Below, one piece after another: positions 7,146 to 11,660 of a stretch of DNA of 11,660 bases (the stretch's first letter is position 1; each line of letters opens with the position of its first letter). The stretch lies in contig WJMB01000276.1 in the NCBI GenBank assembly GCA_014728185.1, positions 1 through 11,660 on the forward strand, given 5' to 3'. Source of the DNA: Candidatus Coatesiibacteriota bacterium. Its GTDB lineage: Bacteria > RBG-13-66-14. The notes under the pieces are model-generated. The model was given only the letters and a program-made list of their open reading frames with translations. It was not told where the DNA came from and made no database searches. Both the position numbers and the translations under genes were made by a program.

Positions 7146-7263
7146 TGGCTGGTATCTGCTCGGTGGCCATTCGTAAACAGCCGGCGATCGCCCGAGCACC
7201 TTTCATGAGGCCTTTTAATGAAATTGACGGATGCCAAAGGGAACGTGCCGAAAAGAAATGTCC

Positions 7264-7287
7264 AAAAAAGCCCGGGGAACCCGGGCT
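7264..7287 (-). terminator. Intrinsic terminator of the ASCH-winged-helix gene
   Basis: An 8-bp GC-rich stem (7269-7276 with 7280-7287) with a GAA loop. On the minus strand it is followed by six T (plus-strand AAAAAA at 7264-7269). It lies about 50 bases past the stop at 7339. Confidence 0.85.
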
Positions 7288-7338
7288 CGATGAAAAACGT
7301 GACTTACTTAGCTGAACCGTGGGCGTCCTGGAGTGCGA

Positions 7339-7953
7339 TCAGGAACGCTGGCGGACGTTGCGATCTTCCAGGAACTTCCAGACCATCTCGCCGAGGCGGG
7401 TCAGGCTGTAGCCCTCGGTGGAGCTTTCCACCAGGTCCTGCTTGCGCAGCACGCCCATGCGCTTCTTGATGCGGTCGGGCGATTCGTCCAGAATTTCGGC
7501 CAGCTCGGTCGAGAAGAGCTCGCCGCGCAGGCCTAGCGACTCCAGGTAAGACAGGGTCCAGGGACCTGAGCGGGCGCGGCGGTCGGTCTCTTCGAGGAGC
7601 TTGGCGCGCGCCAGCACCTGGGCCGGACGCGGCGGTTTCTTCTGTGGGGTTTCACTCTTGCCCAGGTAGCGGAAGCGGACACGGACAACCCGGGTCGAGT
7701 CCAGATCGCAGTCGGGAAAGCGGCTGCGGAAGCGTTCGAAGAAGTCGAACAGCGAGTTGGCCCCGGCTGCGCGGGCGTCGGCGGCACTGACCGCCCCCAG
7801 GTGGATCGTCGAGATGTCGAGAACCTTGATCCGCCCCAGATAGGGGGAGTCGTAGATTTTACCGACGCTGACCTTGGGTCGGGTCCAGTGGCGGAAGGTG
7901 ACGGTTATCCTGCCGGCCCGGATACCCACCCGCTCTTCGGCGGGAAAGATCAT
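7339..7953 (-). CDS. ASCH (PUA-like) domain fused to a C-terminal winged helix
   Basis: 204 residues from ATG 7953; an in-frame TTG at 7971 would add six residues but has no ribosome site. Residues 1-98 look like an ASCH domain: MIFPAEERVGIRAGR, then ITVTFRHWTRP resembling the conserved G-x-K-x-x-T-x-R loop (Arg15 here instead of Lys), KVSVGKIYD, a KVLDIST strand, LGAVSAADARAAG and a closing RVVRVRFRYLG strand. A basic, Pro-rich linker follows (about 99-115, KSETPQKKPPRPAQ). Residues ~133-195 read as a winged helix: LRGELFSTELAEILDES, recognition-helix-like PDRIKKRMGVLRK, wing DLVESSTEGYSLT, then a last helix. ASCH domains bind RNA or modified nucleotides, so I infer a nucleic-acid-binding regulator or RNA-related protein. 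Substrate and targets are unknown. It is monocistronic. Confidence 0.8.
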   Translation of the reverse strand: MIFPAEERVGIRAGRITVTFRHWTRPKVSVGKIYDSPYLGRIKVLDISTIHLGAVSAADARAAGANSLFDFFERFRSRFPDCDLDSTRVVRVRFRYLGKSETPQKKPPRPAQVLARAKLLEETDRRARSGPWTLSYLESLGLRGELFSTELAEILDESPDRIKKRMGVLRKQDLVESSTEGYSLTRLGEMVWKFLEDRNVRQRS

Positions 7954-8101
7954 CAAATCACCCGTTTCCAAATAGCGGCGAAAAGAAACCCAATAACCCG
8001 ACGATTCTATATATCAAGTTACCAATACAGTTGGAAATTCCTTGCATTGAGCAACAAATTCTCCATCCATCATAAGCCACCGCACCGGTGGAGTCAAGCG
8101 C

Positions 8102-8150
8102 AGTCGGGATTGAAAACGATTCACCGGTGGGGGCCGGTTGCACCCCGACT
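8102..8150 (+). other. Possible structured leader upstream of the lipoprotein gene
   Basis: An outer stem AGTCGGG/CCCGACT (8102-8108 with 8144-8150) encloses a smaller one, ACCGG/CCGGT (8123-8127 with 8134-8138). It lies directly before the GGGAGG at 8155-8160. It might affect translation of the small ORF and the lipoprotein gene. It does not match a riboswitch class I recognise. Confidence 0.3.
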
Positions 8151-8169
8151 CGTTGGGAGGTTATAATCA

Positions 8170-8244
8170 ATGTCCCTCGGGGATGCTTCAGCCGACAACG
8201 GCAATTTGAAAATTCCACCGGCAACGGGGAAAGGTCGTCGATGA
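8170..8244 (+). CDS. Possible 24-residue leader peptide overlapping the lipoprotein start
   Basis: ATG 8170 has GGGAGG (8155-8160) 9 bases upstream, a better site than that of the next gene. The ORF encodes MSLGDASADNGN and twelve more residues ending in KGRR. Its TGA (8242-8244) overlaps the lipoprotein ATG at 8241 as ATGA, the classic layout for translational coupling. The peptide is polar with no known domain. It may act only to deliver ribosomes to the lipoprotein gene, or be a chance ORF. Confidence 0.35.
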   Translation: MSLGDASADNGNLKIPPATGKGRR

Positions 8245-9170
8245 ACATGAAAAGGGTCGCAGCGATTGCACTTAGCCTCCTCGCCACACTGGGTCTCGCC
8301 GTGCTGGGCTCCTGCGAGATCAATGAACTGGGCCGCGAGGCCGACCTGGAGATCGTCTCGATACCGGCCACCCAGGCTCCCCTCCTCGGCCTGGATTTCA
8401 GCGGCGGCGAGGGCTGGGCGGTGGGATCGGCATTTGACGGCCTCGAGGCCGCCTGCTTCTTCAACCCCAGTCAGGATGGTAACTGGAACGAGCTGAACGG
8501 ACCCGAGGGTGATCTGCGCGCAGTGGCCGGTGACGGTGCCGGTGGTTGCCTGGTCGTGGGCGATGAAGGCCTGATCTACTCCTACGACGGCGCCGTCTGG
8601 ACCCGGCATCCCAACCAGACCACCGACGACCTAGCAGATCTGGACCAGGAGAACGGCGTCGCCTGGGCGGTGGGCCGCAATGGAACCGTCCTGCGTTACG
8701 CAGGCGGAGACTGGACGACCCTTGATCCCGGCACCACGGCGCACCTCAACGCCGTCGTCGCCCTGGACGACGGCTGCCTGGCCGCCGGAGATGACGGCGT
8801 CGTCTTGCGTTACGACGGTGCCGGCTGGGAACAACTGGACTGCGGAACCGCGGCGGACTTTAATGATCTGGCCCGTTTGGAAGACGATCACCTGCTGCTG
8901 GTCGGTCCGGCCGGGTTGATCCTCGAGTACGACGCCGGTGTGGTCGAAGAGCTCGACAGTCCGACCGCGGAAACCATCAACGCCGTGGACGCCACCTCGC
9001 CGACCTACTTCATTGCCGTCGGCTCCGACGGCGAGGTCGTGCTGGGCGAGGGCGGCTACCTGCGTAGGTTGGAGAGTCCGACGACGGAGAACCTCTATGA
9101 CATCCACCTGGCCGGGCTCAACAACGCCTGGATCGTCGGCGATAAAGGTACGGTGTTGCGCTACGAGTAA
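8241..9170 (+). CDS. Lipoprotein with seven-bladed YCF48-like beta-propeller
   Basis: 309 residues. The N-terminus is a lipoprotein signal: MNMKR, hydrophobic core, lipobox LGSC with the lipidated Cys at 25. Glu26 follows, so there is no inner-membrane-retention Asp and outer-membrane location is plausible. The rest is seven repeats of about 39 residues, each with a core of the form AVG-x-x-G-x-V-L-R-Y-x-G-x-x-W. The VG-type pairs sit near 61, 106, 144, 182, 221, 260 and 299. The last repeat ends at the C-terminal VLRYE and would be completed by N-terminal strands. This resembles YCF48/BNR-like propellers, used as protein-binding scaffolds at membranes. No catalytic motif is visible and the partner is unknown. 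The ribosome site is weak (GGGAAAGG, 7 bases away), which suits coupling to the small ORF. Confidence 0.88.
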   Translation: MNMKRVAAIALSLLATLGLAVLGSCEINELGREADLEIVSIPATQAPLLGLDFSGGEGWAVGSAFDGLEAACFFNPSQDGNWNELNGPEGDLRAVAGDGAGGCLVVGDEGLIYSYDGAVWTRHPNQTTDDLADLDQENGVAWAVGRNGTVLRYAGGDWTTLDPGTTAHLNAVVALDDGCLAAGDDGVVLRYDGAGWEQLDCGTAADFNDLARLEDDHLLLVGPAGLILEYDAGVVEELDSPTAETINAVDATSPTYFIAVGSDGEVVLGEGGYLRRLESPTTENLYDIHLAGLNNAWIVGDKGTVLRYE

Positions 9171-9276
9171 CCGCCGTACTCTGGTATTGCTTGAGCCTGT
9201 CGACGTCAGCCGAGACGGAGGGCGAAGCTGCATTGCCGGAGAACTTATTAGCCCCGGATTATCCCGGGAGCGATAG

Positions 9277-9294
9277 TCCTGCTCGATAGCAGGA
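9277..9294 (+). other. Hairpin downstream of the lipoprotein gene
   Basis: A perfect 7-bp stem TCCTGCT/AGCAGGA around a CGAT loop; flanking ATAG and CTAT could extend it across a bulge. No T-run follows, so it is not a standard intrinsic terminator. It may be a 3'-end stabiliser or chance. Confidence 0.3.
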
Positions 9295-9336
9295 ACTGCT
9301 ATGGGCGAATACGATATGGCATCAGGGAGCGTGTTA

Positions 9337-9358
9337 GGACCAAATCAAGCTGATTGGG
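9337..9358 (+). repeat. Dispersed module W, copy 2
   Basis: GGACCAAATCAAGCTGATTGGG, matching the two pieces at 6832-6850 and 6878-6887. It lies about 85 bases before the second MITE-like element. Confidence 0.4.
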
Positions 9359-9442
9359 AGTGTCTTGTTGGGCTGTTAATCACTTCCCGGAAATGCTCGG
9401 TTATTGACCAAGCATTCTTTTAGCGTGCCCTTATTACCTTTG

Positions 9443-9785
9443 GGATTATCACACGTTCATAAACAGATATGTATCGCTAATCGCTTGTTATTATGTGTTT
9501 TAGAGCTGTGCGGGCTGCCAAGGTCCATGTGTTGTCTGGTGGCATAAAAGATGCTCCTAAGCGGAGGCTTCTGCTAGAGCGCTGCGAGTCGGGTAGTCGC
9601 GAATCCTGACTTGCCTCCCGGGCTTCACAACTCAAGGAGGCTATCTGCCTTCTATTATTGGCTTTATCAGATATGAAACTATTGACTTGTCGAGCCGGGT
9701 CCCTTCGTGAGGTGGTTGTCGACACTTCCGCTCTAAGTGCCGCTAAGTGTCCCCTCAATGCCGGTTCAGTTTAAGGTGATAATCC
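9443..9785 (+). mobile_element. MITE-like dispersed element, copy B (perfect terminal inverted repeats)
   Basis: A 343-bp element beginning GGATTATCAC (9443-9452) and ending GTGATAATCC (9776-9785), a perfect 10-bp inverted repeat. It aligns end to end with 1702-2048 in the same orientation. No ORF is conserved: the shared frame from ATG 9493 (AVRAA-x-V-x-VL-x-GGIK) is broken by indels between the copies. Length, inverted ends, AT-rich composition and position in gaps fit a non-autonomous transposable element. No target-site duplication is obvious, and no transposase is in the window. The alternative is a conserved structured RNA gene. Confidence 0.7.
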
Positions 9786-9850
9786 TTTAGGTGATAATCC
9801 CTTTTAAAAAAGGCCCGTCTTGTGACGAGTGCGAGAGAATCATCGTTAGA

Positions 9851-9898
9851 ATTATCAGCAGGTTACATTCATGGTTCGGTCCGGATAGGGCACTTGAT
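9851..9898 (+). repeat. Dispersed module Y, copy 3
   Basis: ATTATCAGCA, then GTCCG 28 bases after its start, then AGGG and GAT at the same distances as in 7083-7130. It lacks the CATAAGGTRGTAT tail of the other two copies. It starts 66 bases after the MITE-like element ends. Confidence 0.5.
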
Positions 9899-10289
9899 CA
9901 CTGGCGGTTTTTTAGCGGTTTGAATGGGTGTGCTAACCTCGTTCGCTTTCAGCGCCATAGATTGCCGTTGCCATTATCGGTTGATAGATGGATGTTAAGC
10001 CCCGGGCTTGACTGAAAGAAGCGGGCCGCCAAGACAATCAGAACCGCGCTCCTGCTCAGGTGACCAGAAAACCAACACCGCTGACGGATGAGCTGAAAGC
10101 CCAGTCTAAGCTCTAAACACCTGATCGCAATCAAATCTCTCAAGTGTCCTGCTCGTTGCTTTCCGGGAACGCAATCGAATCCAGCCGGCTGATCCGCAAG
10201 CAAATGCGAGACCAAAGCCAACGACCTTCAAACGATCATCTTCGGCGGCCGAATAGCTACCAGGTGGCCGTTCACCAGCGGGGGAAGCA

Positions 10290-11549
10290 GTGCTCAAAGA
10301 CGAACGCATCAAGGTCCTGATCCTGGCCGGCGGCCGCGGCGAGGGGCTCTCGGCACTGACCACCCACCGCGCCGTGGCGGCGGTGCCCTTCGGCGCCCGC
10401 TACCGGCTGATCGACTTCCCCCTCTCGAATTGCGTCAACTCCGGCCTCTACGACATCGGTATCCTGGCCCAGTACCACCCGATCAGCCTGATGGACCACC
10501 TGGGCTCGGGCCGGGCCTGGGACCTCGACCGCAAGTACAGCGGCCTGACCCTGCTGCAGCCCGTCCAGACCGACGCCGACAACACCTGGTACCGCGGCAC
10601 CGCCGATGCCCTCAAGCAGAACATCTACTCCTTCGCCAAACACGATTACGTCCTGGTGCTGCCCGGTGACATCGTCTACAAGATGGACTACCGGGAACTG
10701 ATCCGCCAGCATCGTCGTCGCCGCGCCGCCGTCACCGTGGCCACCGCCGTGGTCGACTACCGTGAGACCGAACGCTACGGCATCGTCGAGGTCTCCGAGG
10801 ACGACCGCATCGTCAGCTTCCGCGAGAAACCCACCGGCGCCGAGGGCACCGTGGCCAGCATGGCGATCTATCTCTTCGACGCCGCCTTCCTGCGCCACCA
10901 CCTCGAGGATCTCGGCCCGGGGAGACACGACCTGGTACGCGATCTGATCATCCCCGCCGTCGACGAGGGCGTCGTCCACCAATACGCCTACAACGACTAC
11001 TGGTGCGACGTCGATGAACTCTATCCTTATTACAAGGCCAACATGGAGCTGCTCAGCGACTCACCGCGCTTGCGCATCGAAGACCCCGCCCAGCCGGTGA
11101 TGACCCCCACCGACGAGATGCCGCCGGCCAAGTTCGGACCCCAATGCCACGTCGTGCGCAGCCTGGTGGCCAACGGCTCCATCGTCAACGGCAAGGTTAT
11201 CAACTCCCTGATCAGCCGCGGCGTGTTCATCGAAGAAGGCGCCCTGATCCGCGATTCCATCCTGCTAGGCGACATCCGCGTCGAGAGCGGCGCCGCCGTC
11301 GACCGCGCCGTCATCGACAAGCACTGCGTCATCGGCGCCGGAGCCCGCCTGGGTTACGGCGAGATCACCGAACCCAACAAAACCCACCCCGATCAACTCA
11401 CCGGCGGTATCACCCTGGTCGGCAAGAACAACCAAATCCCGCCGGGCACCACCGTGGGCCGCCAAGTCTGCGTCGCCGCCGACACTCCGCCCGAAATCCT
11501 CGATACCGAACTGCCCTGCGGCGCCACCGTCGGCGAGTTGGGCTACTGA
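10290..11549 (+). CDS. glgC: GlgC-like glucose-1-phosphate adenylyltransferase homologue with altered catalytic motif
   Basis: 419 residues from a GTG start at 10290, with GGGGAAG just upstream, close to E. coli GlgC length. GlgC makes ADP-glucose from ATP and glucose-1-phosphate for glycogen synthesis. Matching landmarks: LILAGGRG (10-17), PFGARYRLIDFPLSN (33-47), NTWYRGTADA (98-107), VLPGD (123-127), FREKP (177-181, Lys180 equals sugar-phosphate-binding Lys195 of E. coli), ASMAIYLFD (189-197) and the YW-x-DV motif (237-241). The C-terminal third (about 285-419) is the left-handed beta-helix type. Oddities: the GxGTRL Arg (E. coli Arg32) is Gly19, the AKP Lys (Lys42) is Val29, the His of GDH is Ile128, and Arg of YWRDVG is Cys239. 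So catalysis is in doubt: it may be a regulatory or diverged subunit. No other glycogen gene is nearby. Confidence 0.85.
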   Translation: MLKDERIKVLILAGGRGEGLSALTTHRAVAAVPFGARYRLIDFPLSNCVNSGLYDIGILAQYHPISLMDHLGSGRAWDLDRKYSGLTLLQPVQTDADNTWYRGTADALKQNIYSFAKHDYVLVLPGDIVYKMDYRELIRQHRRRRAAVTVATAVVDYRETERYGIVEVSEDDRIVSFREKPTGAEGTVASMAIYLFDAAFLRHHLEDLGPGRHDLVRDLIIPAVDEGVVHQYAYNDYWCDVDELYPYYKANMELLSDSPRLRIEDPAQPVMTPTDEMPPAKFGPQCHVVRSLVANGSIVNGKVINSLISRGVFIEEGALIRDSILLGDIRVESGAAVDRAVIDKHCVIGAGARLGYGEITEPNKTHPDQLTGGITLVGKNNQIPPGTTVGRQVCVAADTPPEILDTELPCGATVGELGY

Positions 11550-11659
11550 GCCGGCCCGACCCGGCGAAGACGCCCGCCGCCGAGAACCCGCCCGGCAGGT
11601 TTCGCGGCGAGGCTTTGGCACATTTCTTGCAGCAGGGCGGGGAAGGTTTTGGTCCAGCC
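11543..11659 (-). CDS. Possible C-terminal fragment of a minus-strand gene (doubtful)
   Basis: The frame is open from the window edge to TAG (11545-11543) and reads GWTKTFPALLQEMCQSLAAK and on, ending RRVGPAQ. Composition is protein-like, but 38 codons of open frame are common by chance at this GC content. It would overlap the end of the GlgC-like gene by 7 bases and would contain the sigma54 motif. I cannot name a family. Confidence 0.2.
   Translation of the reverse strand, partial: GWTKTFPALLQEMCQSLAAKPAGRVLGGGRLRRVGPAQ
11616..11631 (+). promoter_or_regulatory. Sigma54 (RpoN) promoter motif pointing out of the window
   Basis: TGGCAC-ATTTC-TTGCA: both elements of the -24/-12 consensus (TGGCAC-N5-TTGCW) match exactly with the right spacing. 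Transcription would start near 11642 toward a gene beyond the window. It lies 67 bases after the GlgC-like stop, a natural promoter place. An enhancer-binding-protein site is not identifiable. Confidence 0.6.
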
Positions 11660-11660
11660 C

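Larger units (their letters stand above)
6496..7263. other. Intergenic region with repeat modules, no convincing gene
   Basis: About 770 bases between two facing terminators, so probably little read-through reaches it. A 19-codon ORF at 6582-6641 has a good GGGAGG site but stops at TAG, and the same frame then stays open to 6911 without recognisable protein features. Modules shared with the other gaps are at 6832-6850 (GGACCAAATCAGAGCTGAT), 6990-7012 and 7083-7145. No MITE-like copy lies between the last two modules, unlike at 1629-2289. I see no tRNA or known RNA. Confidence 0.6.
9171..10289. other. Long intergenic region with second MITE-like copy, no convincing gene
   Basis: About 1.1 kb. 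It holds a hairpin (9277-9294), module W (9337-9354), the better-preserved MITE-like element (9443-9785), an extra copy of its end motif (9791-9800) and module Y (9851-9898). From about 9900 to 10280 I see only scattered unlikely ORFs, plus a small palindrome AAGCCCCGGGCTT at 10001. No clear promoter for the GlgC-like gene was found. Confidence 0.6.

Noticed and set aside
7953..7971. TTG 7971 as the start of the ASCH-winged-helix protein
   Set aside because: No Shine-Dalgarno sequence is visible before it, and ASCH similarity begins about where ATG 7953 starts. The difference is only six residues, so it remains possible.
8102..8168. Riboswitch upstream of the lipoprotein gene, such as a cyclic-di-GMP aptamer
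   Set aside because: Stems are present, but the conserved core sequences of the cyclic-di-GMP and cobalamin classes are absent.
9477..9758. 93-codon minus-strand ORF inside MITE-like copy B
   Set aside because: No ribosome site and no protein-like hydrophobic pattern; indels between the two copies argue against conserved coding.
10272..10982. Minus-strand ORF of 236 codons opposite the GlgC-like gene
   Set aside because: Shadow frame; all GlgC family motifs lie on the plus strand.

Overview
The window looks like chromosomal DNA from a high-GC, Gram-negative-type (two-membrane) bacterium. A TonB-dependent outer-membrane receptor, a small outer-membrane beta-barrel and a lipoprotein all need an outer membrane. 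Coding DNA is strongly GC-rich (45 of 60 bases in one sampled line of the receptor gene). The gaps between genes are long (0.8-1.1 kb) and visibly AT-rich (36 of 120 bases G+C at 2041-2160). Secreted seven-bladed propellers and repeat-filled gaps would suit an uncultured candidate-phylum or FCB/deltaproteobacteria-like lineage, but no marker gene here settles the taxonomy.

Layout: (1) 1-1433, minus strand: 5' part of a secreted FG-GAP/VCBS propeller protein with its own sigma70-like promoter. (2) 1434-2382: AT-rich gap holding the first copy of a ~345-bp MITE-like repeat. (3) 2383-3048, plus: small outer-membrane beta-barrel. (4) 3156-4001, minus: trimeric-type purine nucleoside phosphorylase with a terminator at 3096-3128. 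(5) 4073-6495, plus: a complete regulated unit of sigma70 promoter, cobalamin riboswitch, intrinsic terminator, BtuB-like TonB-dependent receptor and 3' terminator. (6) 6496-7263: gap with repeat modules. (7) 7339-7953, minus: ASCH domain fused to a winged helix, followed by its terminator. (8) 8170-9170, plus: possible leader peptide overlapping a lipoprotein with a seven-bladed propeller. (9) 9171-10289: gap with the second MITE-like copy. (10) 10290-11549, plus: GlgC-like nucleotidyltransferase, then a strong sigma54-type promoter motif pointing out of the window.

The genes are mostly single transcription units with different roles (surface proteins, purine salvage, vitamin B12 uptake, glycogen or sugar-nucleotide metabolism), so I see no multi-gene operon. 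Best leads: a two-copy element with 10-bp terminal inverted repeats; short modules with conserved spacing shared by all three gaps; a GlgC homologue lacking the two signature catalytic residues; and a B12 riboswitch whose terminator lies inside an in-frame upstream extension of the receptor ORF.
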